From: Chitinivorax tropicus
Lineage (GTDB): Bacteria > Pseudomonadota > Gammaproteobacteria > Burkholderiales > SCOH01
Reading direction: 5' to 3'
NCBI RefSeq assembly: GCF_014202905.1
Contig: NZ_JACHHY010000007.1
Span: forward strand, 1-64,000
DNA: 64,000 nt
Positions 8,327 through 17,167 of this stretch are shown here, piece after piece. The first letter of the stretch is position 1. Every line of letters begins with the position of its first letter. Below the pieces are notes generated by a model that did not search any database, was not told where the DNA came from, and saw only the letters and a program-made list of their open reading frames with translations. Both the position numbers and the translations under genes were made by a program.

Positions 8327-9769
8327 TCAGCGCGGCAGATGGTTTTCCGCCAATTTACCCAGCCGCCGAATGGTGTGTTCGACTTCTGTTGTAAAAGGCA
8401 GGCCGCAGTTCAAGCGAATGTAGGTTTCGAACCGGATCAAGTTGGAAAACAGTGTGCCAGGGGCGATCAGGATGCCCGCCTGCAAAGCGTCCTCAAACAA
8501 ACGGGAGCCGGAGATCGGCTCTGGCAGCTCTACCCACAACATCAGCCCACCTTCGGGCACCACCAACCGCGTGCCTGCCGGAAAATACTGTGCGACAGCT
8601 TCAGCCATTTGCTCCCGCTGGGCGCGCAATGTATGCCGCAGCCGTCGCAAATGGCGGTCATAGGCGGCAGAGTTCATGAATTCCGCTGCTGTCAGTTGCG
8701 ACCACTCTTCGTTATGGCGCGATTGGGCGTATTTCAGCATCTCCACCTGATCGTGCCAGCGACCCGCCGCGATCCAACCCAGCCGCATGCCCGGAGCTAG
8801 CGTCTTGTGCAGTGACGCGCAGTGGATCACATTGCCCGTTTTGTCCCAGTGCTTGAGCGCCAGCAGCGGGATGTCACTGTTGGTCAGCGCGGTATAGGTA
8901 TCGTCCTCTATCAGCGGAATGCCTTGTTGCATACAGAGCTCGACCAGCCGTTGCTTGTGTGCATCCGGCATGATTGAGCCCAGCGGGTTTTGCAGATGGG
9001 GCACGACCACGACCGCTTTGATGCTGTCGTGACTGCGTATGGCCAGCTCCAGCGCGTCGATCGACAAGCCCGTTTGGGGGCTGGTCGGGATCTCAAGGGC
9101 ACGTAGACCTAAGCTTTCCAGCACCTGTAACAACCCATAGAAGGTGGGGGATTCCACCGCAATGGTGTCGCCTGGTTTGGTGACCGCTCGCAGGGCCAGG
9201 TTCAGCGCCTCGATACAGCCGTGGGTCACCAGGATGTCGGTTGGCGCCAGAGTCATGCCACTGGCCACCGCACGCCTGGCCAGCGCGACTTTCAAGGCCA
9301 TATTGCCACTATGAGTACCTGCGCTGACCAGCAGTTGGCGGTGCTTACGTAATAGTCGGCTTGCGATCAGGTTCAGTTGTGCATGGGGATACAAGCTGGG
9401 CGCTCCGCGTGCACCAGACAGATTGCATTGGATCGGATAGCGTTGTCCTTGAGCGACAAAGTGCGACACTCGTGCCTGAATCCCGACAAAGGCCGCAGGA
9501 TCGAGAGGTAATGCAGGATTGGGCTCGCGTGTGGGCGCCAAGGGCAATCGCCTGGGGTGTCTGACAAAGTAACCAGATCGTGGGCGCGCCTCAAGCCAGC
9601 CCTCGTTTTCCAGGTGCCGGCACAGCTGCAGCGCGGTGGTGAGACTCACATCATGCAAGCGCATCAACTCCCGAACCGAAGGCATCTTGTCACCACGAGC
9701 CAGTGAGCCAGCTTTGATTGCATCCAGATAACGATTGGCCAGGCGGCGGTAAAGCGGTTGTGTATCCAT
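8327..9769 (-). CDS. MocR-type regulator: GntR winged helix fused to PLP aminotransferase fold
   Basis: The 480-aa protein has a GntR-like DNA-binding domain at about residues 1-75 (PSVRELMRLHDVSLTTALQL) and a fold-type I aminotransferase domain with the PLP lysine in SLHKT. MocR proteins use PLP as a sensor to control B6, GABA or amino-acid genes. The upstream gap carries two direct AACAGAT half-sites and an inverted repeat, and the divergent gene at 9950 is the most likely target besides itself. The ligand and regulon are unknown. Confidence 0.92.
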   Translation of the reverse strand: MDTQPLYRRLANRYLDAIKAGSLARGDKMPSVRELMRLHDVSLTTALQLCRHLENEGWLEARPRSGYFVRHPRRLPLAPTREPNPALPLDPAAFVGIQARVSHFVAQGQRYPIQCNLSGARGAPSLYPHAQLNLIASRLLRKHRQLLVSAGTHSGNMALKVALARRAVASGMTLAPTDILVTHGCIEALNLALRAVTKPGDTIAVESPTFYGLLQVLESLGLRALEIPTSPQTGLSIDALELAIRSHDSIKAVVVVPHLQNPLGSIMPDAHKQRLVELCMQQGIPLIEDDTYTALTNSDIPLLALKHWDKTGNVIHCASLHKTLAPGMRLGWIAAGRWHDQVEMLKYAQSRHNEEWSQLTAAEFMNSAAYDRHLRRLRHTLRAQREQMAEAVAQYFPAGTRLVVPEGGLMLWVELPEPISGSRLFEDALQAGILIAPGTLFSNLIRFETYIRLNCGLPFTTEVEHTIRRLGKLAENHLPR

Positions 9770-9800
9770 ACCTAATCATGGTGTCAGGGTGGCTTGCCTG

Positions 9801-9862
9801 AACAGATATAGATTCCAACTATTCACACCATAACAGATTGATAAAAATACCATCTGTTATGG
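9801..9862. promoter_or_regulatory. Candidate MocR operator: direct and inverted AACAGAT half-sites
   Basis: AACAGAT occurs at 9801-9807 and again at 9832-9838. The second copy lies within the left arm of a perfect 11-bp inverted repeat, CCATAACAGAT (9828-9838) and ATCTGTTATGG (9852-9862), separated by 13 bases. The site sits between the divergent MocR gene and the gene at 9950. Combined direct and inverted half-sites are typical for MocR dimers; binding is inferred. Confidence 0.55.
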
Positions 9863-9949
9863 GATCATCACCATTCCCTGTCTCTGTCCTCGCTTTGCTT
9901 GTGTCACTAAGCTGTCCAGACATGATCGATGAAGATGGGAGGCGCAGGT

Positions 9950-10306
9950 ATGGACGGCGATAAAGTGGTGGATACAGTTTTGCTCAACCCTGGACAAGGG
10001 ATGGTTTGCCAGATCTTACGAGGGTCTGTCATCCAGGTGATGGCCGGGCAAATCGAGATTGGCTATGTGATCTGGATTGATGGCCGGCCCTTCACGCAAT
10101 CACAGCACTTGAGCGCTGGGCAGGCGACGACATTTGGCGACACCGTGTGGTTGACGGTCCGTAACATCGACTCACATCCCAGCCAAATCCGCCAGGGATC
10201 AATATCCCAGCCCCATTTTCTCAAACCCCTCCTGCGGCTGTTATGGAGTTTGACCAGCAGCCTCGTGGCCAAATGCGCGTCATACAGCCGGCATCGATCA
10301 TCATGA
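9950..10306 (+). CDS. DUF2917-like small protein
   Basis: The 118-aa protein has a first half rich in short beta-strand patterns (GMVCQILRGSVIQVMAGQIE ... LSAGQATTFGDTVWLTVRN) resembling the cupin-like DUF2917 family. The C-terminal third is basic and without recognisable features. The ATG at 9950 follows GGAGG at good spacing. It is divergent from the MocR regulator, a context I associate with DUF2917 genes, which suggests it is the regulated target. Function unknown. Confidence 0.55.
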   Translation: MDGDKVVDTVLLNPGQGMVCQILRGSVIQVMAGQIEIGYVIWIDGRPFTQSQHLSAGQATTFGDTVWLTVRNIDSHPSQIRQGSISQPHFLKPLLRLLWSLTSSLVAKCASYSRHRSS

Positions 10307-10522
10307 TGGGGCGGTATTGGCCGACCGCAGCGGGATCATCCTGATCAACACGTCGATCAAACATTCAGAATACGTATAACTCTCCAGCCCTGTGTCATCC
10401 ATGTCTGTGCCGGTGCAGAGTGTCGATCAAATTGCCACTGTCAGTGATGCTGGGGTGCCAAAAGTGAGGTAATGGGTTTTGTGTTGTATCTAATTATTTT
10501 TTAAAGAGAAAGTAAGGATTTG
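10307..10522. other. Gene-free stretch after the DUF2917-like gene
   Basis: No supported coding frame. The final 70 bases are AT-rich (TTGTGTTGTATCTAATTATT) and could hold a promoter for the small ORF at 10523. No clear terminator hairpin with a T-run is seen after the stop at 10306. Confidence 0.4.
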
Positions 10523-10657
10523 ATGAAGCGTGCATTGTGCGGCGGGACGGGTTGTCCAGGCAGCGTGGGCACCGCTACGGTGACCGGCCGGAAAAATGGG
10601 TGGGCTTCGTTGTCGGTGTTGACTGCACCTTCTTCCGAATTGCAATCAGTAACTTAA
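10523..10657 (+). CDS. Possible 44-aa peptide gene
   Basis: An ATG at 10523 is preceded by TAAGGA at six-base spacing and opens a 44-codon frame ending at TAA 10657. The peptide starts MKRALCGGTGCPGSVGTATV and contains two cysteines in a Gly-rich segment. The upstream DNA is AT-rich while the frame is GC-rich, as expected for a real gene start. I recognise no family, and there is no signal peptide or RiPP enzyme nearby. It could be chance. Confidence 0.3.
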   Translation: MKRALCGGTGCPGSVGTATVTGRKNGWASLSVLTAPSSELQSVT

Positions 10658-10878
10658 TGCATTTTGAATATACTGATGTAATTCTCATGCTATGAATATG
10701 TTATTGGTAATTTAACATGCCATTGTCAATAAGAGTTAAGTCGGAAATCTTTACACTTGTACTTTCGATCATTCCTTGTTGAATAAGGAAAATATTGATT
10801 CTGTATGTATTTCTTAAGCGAAAACCAACATGGCACGTGTTTTGCTTTTATATGCGTGCTTTCTACAAGGAGTTATAT
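10658..10878. other. AT-rich leader of the PEP-CTERM gene
   Basis: The 221 bases are markedly AT-rich compared with their surroundings and presumably contain the promoter of the PEP-CTERM gene at 10879. I could not choose one promoter with confidence, and no coding frame stands out. Confidence 0.4.
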
Positions 10879-11646
10879 ATGATCAAGGCATCAATCATTG
10901 CGGGAACCATCGCAATCGCAACAGTTTCCAGTTCCGCGTTTGCGGGTTTCATCAATGGGGATTTCGAGCAGGGCAATACCACCGGCTGGACGGTCGGCAC
11001 AGGTAACCGTGCAACAATTTTGAATGCGAATCTCGACCCCATGGCTTTCTTGCCTGGTGGTAGCAAATTCAATGCAAACCGTGACAATTCCGCTATCGTA
11101 TCTGGTGGTTTTGCCCCGCATACCGATAACCAGCTGAAGCAGGTTTATGCAGGTAATCATTCCATGCGAGTGGAAGATGTGCTCAACGGTGGATACGCTT
11201 CTGTCATTACGCAGAAGGTGGGCAAGTATCAAGATAAAGACATTTTCTTTGCCTGGGCGGCAGTACTTGAGGGTGCGCATGACTCAAGAGAAGCAGCGAC
11301 GTTCAAGCTGGTTCTGCGTGATGAAACCCGTGGACTGAATCTGATCACCCGTGAATACAATGCTGATCAAGCGGGTGGTGGCGTGGATAAATTGTTCTCC
11401 AAATCGACAGATGGCTATTTCTACACTTCATGGCAAGTTGAGCAGCTGAGCCTGGATGCCGCCGCTCAGGGAAATGACATTTCCCTGACCCTGCTGGCAG
11501 CAGACTGCTCACAAACTGGCCACGGTGGCTGGGTGTACCTGGATGGCTTTGGCCAAAGCGCACCTTCAGATGTGCCCGCACCTGGCGTCCTGGCGCTGAT
11601 GGGTCTGGGCCTGTGTGGTTTGGCTGCAGCGCGCCGTAAGCGCTGA
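10879..11646 (+). CDS. PEP-CTERM sorting domain protein (PAPG variant)
   Basis: The 255-aa exported protein has a signal peptide (MIKASIIAGTIAIATVSSSAFA), a FxNGDFExG...GWT opening typical of carbohydrate-binding-like beta-sandwich PEP-CTERM proteins, and a C-terminal sorting tail: VPAPGVLALMGLGLCGLAAA followed by RRKR. The tail would be recognised by an exosortase (EpsH/XrtA) outside this window. The Pro-Ala-Pro-Gly form replaces the usual Pro-Glu-Pro. The ATG at 10879 has AAGGAG upstream. A strong terminator follows. Confidence 0.85.
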   Translation: MIKASIIAGTIAIATVSSSAFAGFINGDFEQGNTTGWTVGTGNRATILNANLDPMAFLPGGSKFNANRDNSAIVSGGFAPHTDNQLKQVYAGNHSMRVEDVLNGGYASVITQKVGKYQDKDIFFAWAAVLEGAHDSREAATFKLVLRDETRGLNLITREYNADQAGGGVDKLFSKSTDGYFYTSWQVEQLSLDAAAQGNDISLTLLAADCSQTGHGGWVYLDGFGQSAPSDVPAPGVLALMGLGLCGLAAARRKR

Positions 11647-11692
11647 TCGCTTCGACAGACTAGGCTTTTCATTTGGTCTCGTCTGGCAGATG

Positions 11693-11724
11693 AAATTAAG
11701 CCGGGTTACCCGGCTTAATTTTTC
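11693..11724 (+). terminator. Intrinsic terminator of the PEP-CTERM gene
   Basis: A perfect 13-bp stem (AAATTAAGCCGGG at 11693-11705, complement at 11709-11721) with a 3-base loop runs into a T-tract. It lies 47 bases after the stop. Confidence 0.95.
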
Positions 11725-12204
11725 TCTTTCGAACATGCTATATGGATGTTCACTCTCTGGCGCGAAAATGACGTTCTGCTCAATGGTGTCTGAGCTCCGT
11801 AGCTTTGTCGAGCGCTGATCTGTCTGATGAGCTGCCTACCTTGTCCTGCCTTGCTGGATGGGCAATTCCTCATTGTCAGTGCTTGGCCCGGTGTCGGTAC
11901 GTATATCTCTCGAATTCAGCTTGATCCACCTGATCCACAAGGCATGTCTTTGCCGATATGGATATAGTCGAATTGCCGATAGTTATTTGGCATTAGCGGG
12001 TTCATATCGATATTGTGCGTTTTGGGCTCGCTCTTGCCATGTCGCCAAGTAGATGATTGTGTAATCAGCCTTGCAGTCACACGCCCACCACACGCTATGT
12101 AAGGGATTGCCCCTGATCCTCAATGGGCCATGTTGCTGCTACTCTTGATCGAGCACCTACCTCCCACCACCCTGACGTCAGGCTGACAACAAGCGAGGCC
12201 CATC
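11725..12204. other. Gene-free stretch
   Basis: About 480 bases without a supported gene. The only structure I noted is the 12-bp palindrome CCTGACGTCAGG at 12171-12182 close to the next start codon. Confidence 0.4.
12171..12182. promoter_or_regulatory. 12-bp palindrome near the start of the 12205 gene
   Basis: CCTGACGTCAGG is a perfect palindrome 22 bases before the ATG at 12205. It could be an operator for the small gene and the GST behind it; no further evidence. Confidence 0.25.
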
Positions 12205-12522
12205 ATGTATGCCATACTGGACACCCTGCAGACTTGGCCGGATGAATCATTACTGAGATTGATCGATCATTTGAAGTGGCATGGTTGGGTGACGGATGAA
12301 GATCGCCTGGGCCTGTCTTCCACCATGATTGAGCATTGGGATGCGGCCTGCACTGGATATCTGCGCGCTGTCGGCTATGCCGGTGCTGATCTTGGTCGGG
12401 TCGGGTACTTTCAGCCAGGGTGGGGGGCGATCTATGCTCTGTACGACTCGGTACAGTTCGATGCAATGTCTGCACGTGAGCACCTGATTCTGCTCGGCCA
12501 GCGGCTGGCTGAGTCTCTCTGA
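12205..12522 (+). CDS. Hypothetical protein, 105 aa
   Basis: A plausible gene: GAGG lies nine bases before the ATG, and the frame ends 26 bases before a GST start. The protein is acidic, Trp- and Tyr-containing, with no signal peptide or membrane segment, and appears globular (ESLLRLIDHLKWHGWVTDED near residues 14-33). I recognise no family. Co-transcription with the GST is likely. Confidence 0.6.
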   Translation: MYAILDTLQTWPDESLLRLIDHLKWHGWVTDEDRLGLSSTMIEHWDAACTGYLRAVGYAGADLGRVGYFQPGWGAIYALYDSVQFDAMSAREHLILLGQRLAESL

Positions 12523-12548
12523 AGTTGATCAACTTGAAAGGACAGTCT

Positions 12549-13166
12549 GTGAAAATCTATGGCACCTCAAACTCCCGTTCGACCCGTGTTCTGTGGGTGG
12601 CGGAAGAGGCTGGCATTGCTTACGACTATGAAAGTGTGGACCTGAAAAGCGGAGCGGCCCGTAGCGAGCCTTATCTCTCCATCAACCCGGCAGGGAAGGT
12701 GCCTGCGCTGGTCGATGGTGAGTTGGTGCTGACAGAGTCGGCGGCCATTTGCAATTATCTGGCGCATTGCGCACCTCAGTCCGGGCTGTTGCCGCCGGAA
12801 GGCACTAAGGAGCGGGCATTGGTCGATCGCTGGAGCTACTTTGCGATGACAGAAATGGATGCGCCGCTGTGGGTCATGACCAAGCATACCTTCATCTACC
12901 CGGAGGATATGCGTGTCCCAGCCATCGTGACCGTGGCGATGGGTGAGTTTGCCCGTGCGGTGGGTGTTTTGGACAAGGGCTTGGGAGAGCGGGAGTTCAT
13001 CGTTGGTGATCGCTTCACTGTTGCGGATGTGCTGCTGGGGCATTGCTTGAGTTGGGCGAAGGCATTTCAGGTGCCGATCGAATCAGAGCGTGTCATGAGC
13101 TACGCCAAACAGCTGTGGTCACGTCCGGCCTTGGCGCGTGCTAGGGAGCGCGAAACCGTAAAGTGA
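12549..13166 (+). CDS. Glutathione S-transferase family protein
   Basis: The 205-aa protein has the N-terminal thioredoxin-like GST domain (VKIYGTSNSRSTRVLWVAEE, then the cis-proline region GKVPALVDG and LTESAAICNYL) and an all-helical C-terminal domain. It would conjugate or reduce with glutathione in the cytosol. I start it at GTG 12549, which has AAAGGA six bases upstream and places the first beta-strand at the N-terminus. The substrate is unknown. Confidence 0.88.
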   Translation: MKIYGTSNSRSTRVLWVAEEAGIAYDYESVDLKSGAARSEPYLSINPAGKVPALVDGELVLTESAAICNYLAHCAPQSGLLPPEGTKERALVDRWSYFAMTEMDAPLWVMTKHTFIYPEDMRVPAIVTVAMGEFARAVGVLDKGLGEREFIVGDRFTVADVLLGHCLSWAKAFQVPIESERVMSYAKQLWSRPALARARERETVK

Positions 13167-13386
13167 CGTGACGGTTTGCTGGTTGATGATCTGATCAGCG
13201 CGAGGGTGCAAGTCCTGGCGCTGCGGGCTTGGCTAGATAGTTGAGTGACAGCCATGCCAACAGCGCCCAAAGGCCGCTTAATGGGTGGCTATTGGCAGGT
13301 TATCGTCCGACGGTTGTCTTGCCTTTTCCTGATTTCACCTGCATACCCCTGCCGAGGCAGGGTTTGGTGCCTGTTGTTTGCCCGGT

Positions 13387-14343
13387 TCACGACTGGGACG
13401 CTGTCGACAGGGCTCTTGCCACATGTTGCGCCACCTGCTCGATCAAGTCGGGCGCCAAACAATCCAATGTTGTCGTATCGACCATGGCGCGGAGCCAGGT
13501 CATCTGCCGCTTGGCCAATTGCCGGGTCGCGAAAATGCCTTTATCACGGAAGGTGGCGTAGTCGGTGTCGCCCGCTAAGTGCTCCCAGGCTTGGCGATAC
13601 CCCACGCAGCGCATGGAGGGTAGATCCAGGTGCAGACCTGGGTAGCTGGCCTGCAGCTGTCGCATCTCACCGAGAAAATCATGTGCCAGCATCTGATCAA
13701 AGCGCTCGGCAATGCGCTGATGCAGCACTGCGCGGTCGCTGGGCATCAGAGCCAGTTTGGTCAGCCGGTAAGGTAGCGGCTGGCTGGTTTGTCGTGCCAG
13801 ATGAGCGCTCATGGGCTCGCCAGTCAGGCGCCAGATTTCGAGCGCACGCTGGATGCGCTGTGAATCGCCCGGTTGTAGGCGGGCTGCAGTGTCAGGGTCG
13901 ATTTCCGCCAGCTTGGCGTGCATGGCCGGCCACCCCAGCAATGCTGCCTCTTCATCCAGCTCGGCGCGGGTGGCAGGGTCAGCTTCAGGCAGGTTGGATA
14001 GCCCATGCTCCAAGGCTTTGAAGTACAGCATGGTGCCACCCACCAGCATCGGCACCTTGCCACGGGCGGTGATGTCAGCCATCAGGCTGAGGGCATCGGT
14101 GCGGAATTGTGCTGCGGAATAGGCTTCCAGTGGGCTGATCAGATCAATCAGGTGATGGGGGGCACGCGCAAGTGTGGTGGCGTCTGGCTTGGCGGTGCCG
14201 ATGTCCATGTCGCGGAATACCAGTGCTGAATCAACGCTGATCAGCTCGATCGGCAGCTGTTGAACCAACTCAACGGCGGCGCCGGTTTTGCCGCTGGCAG
14301 TGGGGCCCATCAAGAACAGGGCCGGGGGAAGCAAAGGAGGCAT
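13387..14343 (-). CDS. miaA: tRNA dimethylallyltransferase MiaA
   Basis: The 318-aa enzyme prenylates A37 of tRNAs reading UNN codons. The P-loop GPTASGKT, the [18 protein letters not shown] block and the [12 protein letters not shown] motif are all present, at the usual family length. It lies on the minus strand downstream of mutL and a membrane protein gene, a frequent mutL-miaA association. The spacing from the membrane gene (15 bases) implies one transcript. Confidence 0.97.
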   Translation of the reverse strand: MPPLLPPALFLMGPTASGKTGAAVELVQQLPIELISVDSALVFRDMDIGTAKPDATTLARAPHHLIDLISPLEAYSAAQFRTDALSLMADITARGKVPMLVGGTMLYFKALEHGLSNLPEADPATRAELDEEAALLGWPAMHAKLAEIDPDTAARLQPGDSQRIQRALEIWRLTGEPMSAHLARQTSQPLPYRLTKLALMPSDRAVLHQRIAERFDQMLAHDFLGEMRQLQASYPGLHLDLPSMRCVGYRQAWEHLAGDTDYATFRDKGIFATRQLAKRQMTWLRAMVDTTTLDCLAPDLIEQVAQHVARALSTASQS

Positions 14344-14358
14344 GGATAGTGTCGGTCA

Positions 14359-15138
14359 TCAATCAGAAGTGGTTGGCTCCAGCCGCCGTAGCAGGTGGCT
14401 GATGATCAGTGCGGTGCTGATCGACAGGGCGACCGCCAGGCAGAAGGCCCAGCCACCCAGGTCTACCAGCCCCAACCCTACGGTAATGGCAAAAGCCCCC
14501 AGGCCAGTCATGCCGGCGCAGAAGCCTTTCAGTTGCACCAGCAGGGCATTCCGGCCAGCGGTGGCAAAGGTAAAAGCAGGCATGACCGAGCTGGCCACTG
14601 GGAAGACGGTCAGCACCCCGGTCAGCGTAGTGCCCAGTCGGCTGGCCAGGGTTGTCAAGACCACCACCAGCAGCAGCGCAGCGCCCATGCGGGCGGCCAG
14701 CTCGGCCTTGGGGAGATGGGTGTCTGTGGGTGGGGCGACAGGATGCGGCACCAAGCGGGCGGCCAAGATCAGCGACAGCATGGCCGCAACGCTCACCCAA
14801 GCCTGATCTGCCTGCCCCATCACCACCAAGCCCAGACCAACCACGAGAAAGCCTGCCCAGCCGATCAATAGACTGGCCAGCCAACCGAAGCGCTGGCTGG
14901 CCAGGCCAAACAGCAATATGTGGGCGGCGATGCCAAGCAGGCCCGCCGGAATGGCCCGAGCGGCAGCGGCGGCAAAGCTCGCGCCATGTTGCAGCCACAA
15001 GGCCAGAATGATTGGCCCCGCCACCATCGGCAGGCCGCCAAGAAAGCCTGCCACTGCTTGGCCCCAGCGTTTGCCAGCCATGCTGGCGAGGCCGATGAAC
15101 ATCGGTGCGCCAAACAGCTTGATGACCAGCAGCTCCAT
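14359..15138 (-). CDS. Polytopic inner-membrane protein of unknown function
   Basis: The 259-aa protein is strongly hydrophobic, with about seven to eight predicted helices, starting MELLVIKLFGAPMFIGLASM. The start codon overlaps the mutL stop, and miaA follows 15 bases later, so it sits inside a mutL-miaA operon. The glycine-rich helix segments suggest a permease-like protein, but I recognise no transporter signature. Confidence 0.75.
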   Translation of the reverse strand: MELLVIKLFGAPMFIGLASMAGKRWGQAVAGFLGGLPMVAGPIILALWLQHGASFAAAAARAIPAGLLGIAAHILLFGLASQRFGWLASLLIGWAGFLVVGLGLVVMGQADQAWVSVAAMLSLILAARLVPHPVAPPTDTHLPKAELAARMGAALLLVVVLTTLASRLGTTLTGVLTVFPVASSVMPAFTFATAGRNALLVQLKGFCAGMTGLGAFAITVGLGLVDLGGWAFCLAVALSISTALIISHLLRRLEPTTSD

Positions 15139-16991
15139 CACTGTCCTCGCATGAACAGTTTGTCTAGCTCGTTCAGGCTGAGTTTGAACCAGGTCGGGCG
15201 GCCATGGTTGCATTGTCCGGAGCGCTCCGTGGCCTCCATGTCGCGTAACAGCGCATTCATTTCCGGTACGGTCAACTGGCGATTGGCTCTCACCGCGCCA
15301 TGGCAGGCCATGGTGGCCAACAGTTCGTTTCGGCGCTCGGTCAGCACGCGGCTGGCGCCTACCTCGCGGATGTCCTGCAGCACGGCGCGGGCCAGCTCTG
15401 CGGCATCGGCCTGTTGCAGCATGGTTGGCACCGCGCGCACGGCCAGATGCGTGGGGGACGCTACACCGATCTCGAAGCCCAATTGCGGCAGCAGGTCACC
15501 TTGTTCCTCCACGGTGGCCACATCCAGTCGATCAGCCTGGAAAACGACTGGAATCAGCAAAGGCTGCATGGATAATTCGTCTGCATCCAGCGCATGTTTC
15601 AAGCGTTCGTAGACAATGCGCTCGTGTGCGGCATGCATATCCACCACCACCAGCCCCTCGTTGGTTTGCGAGAGGATGTAGATGCCGTGCAGCTGCGCCA
15701 CGGCATAGCCCAGTGGAGGGACGATGACTTCCTCGGCGGGGCGCTCCAGCAGAGCGGTATCATGCTGTCCGGGCCAGGAGGTGGTTTGCAGGCTGCCAGG
15801 GTGGCTGTTGGGGGTAGGATCGCCGCCCTTGATACCGCCAAACAGGGTCTGGTAGAAATTGCGCGGCTCGTAGGCGGCCAGCGGCATCTTGGTCTGCTCG
15901 AACCGTGGCTGATAGGGTTGAGAATGGCGCTGGCCCGAGCCGGGTGCCGCGCTGATGGTAGCGGGTGCTCCGCCATCGTCGGCCTGCATGGCTGCCGCGC
16001 CAGCAGTGGTGCTGGCCAGGGCTTTATGCAAGGCATGGAACAAGAAGCGATGAATCGGCTGCGATTCCCGAAAGCGGACTTCGATTTTGGTCGGGTGGAC
16101 ATTGACATCCACGCCCTCAGGGTTCAGCTCGAAAAACAGTGCATAGCAGGCGTGCCGATCATGGTGTAGGACATCTTTGTAGGCTTCGCGGATGGCGTGA
16201 GTGACGACTTTGTCGCGCACAAAGCGACCGTTCACATAGAAATACTGCGCGTCCCGACTGGACTTGGACACGGTTGGCGAGCCCGCCACGCCGTACAGGC
16301 GCAGACTGTTGGCGGATTCATCCAGCAGCAGGCCCGCCTGCACGAAATCCTTGCCCAGAATCGCCTCGACACGTTTCTCAAGTGTCTGTCGTGGTAGCCG
16401 CCATTGCGCCTTGGCATTGTGAAACAGGGTAAAAGCCACGTCGTGGTAGGCCAGCGCCATACGCCGGAACATCTCTTCACAATGAGCGTATTCGGTGGCT
16501 TCGCTTTTCAGGAATTTACGACGGGCCGGTGTGTTGTAGTAGAGGTCATTCACCTCGACCCGCGTGCCTGCTTGCAGGGCGGCGGGTTGCGGGTCGCTGA
16601 TCTGGCCTTCCAACGTATCCACCTGCCAGGCCATGTCGGCCCCGGACAGACGGCTGGTCAAGGTCAGTCGTGACACTGAGGCAATGCTCGCCAGCCCTTC
16701 GCCGCGAAACCCCAGGGTGCCGACTTGTTGCAAGTCTTCCAGCGAGCTGATCTTGCTGGTGGCGTGCCGTGACAAGGCCAGGGCCAGGTCTTCCTTGGCC
16801 ATGCCGCTGCCATTGTCGGTGACCCGCAGCAGCTTGATGCCACCTTGTTGCAGATCGACCTGGATCTCGGTTGCACCGGCATCCAGGCTGTTTTCCAGTA
16901 TCTCTTTCAGCGCGGACGCAGGCCGCTCCACCACTTCGCCTGCTGCGATCTGGTTGATCAGGTGGTCGGGAAGAAGGCGGATGGCTGGCAT
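15138..16991 (-). CDS. mutL: DNA mismatch repair protein MutL
   Basis: The 617-aa protein has the GHKL ATPase N-terminus (IAAGEVVERP, ENSLDAGA, DNGSGM) and a C-terminal dimerisation domain. It retains the endonuclease metal motif as DMHAAHERIVYE at about residues 451-462 and a CNHGRP motif near the C-terminus, so it is probably a nicking MutL that needs no MutH. The start matches the family (MPAIRLLPDHLINQIAAGEV). It heads the mutL-membrane protein-miaA run. Confidence 0.97.
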   Translation of the reverse strand: MPAIRLLPDHLINQIAAGEVVERPASALKEILENSLDAGATEIQVDLQQGGIKLLRVTDNGSGMAKEDLALALSRHATSKISSLEDLQQVGTLGFRGEGLASIASVSRLTLTSRLSGADMAWQVDTLEGQISDPQPAALQAGTRVEVNDLYYNTPARRKFLKSEATEYAHCEEMFRRMALAYHDVAFTLFHNAKAQWRLPRQTLEKRVEAILGKDFVQAGLLLDESANSLRLYGVAGSPTVSKSSRDAQYFYVNGRFVRDKVVTHAIREAYKDVLHHDRHACYALFFELNPEGVDVNVHPTKIEVRFRESQPIHRFLFHALHKALASTTAGAAAMQADDGGAPATISAAPGSGQRHSQPYQPRFEQTKMPLAAYEPRNFYQTLFGGIKGGDPTPNSHPGSLQTTSWPGQHDTALLERPAEEVIVPPLGYAVAQLHGIYILSQTNEGLVVVDMHAAHERIVYERLKHALDADELSMQPLLIPVVFQADRLDVATVEEQGDLLPQLGFEIGVASPTHLAVRAVPTMLQQADAAELARAVLQDIREVGASRVLTERRNELLATMACHGAVRANRQLTVPEMNALLRDMEATERSGQCNHGRPTWFKLSLNELDKLFMRGQ

Positions 16992-17167
16992 GGAATCAAT
17001 GATGACGACGAAACCGTCATTATACCAGCCGATCTGCTCCGCTTTGCCTCGCCCGTGACTTGGGGGTGCAGTTCAGGCTGCCAAGTGATTTTTGCCTGCC
17101 CCTGGCTGCGTGGCCGCGTTGCTTGGCCACGCTCTGCACGCCTTGCCCATGGTGCCTTGCAGGCGGC

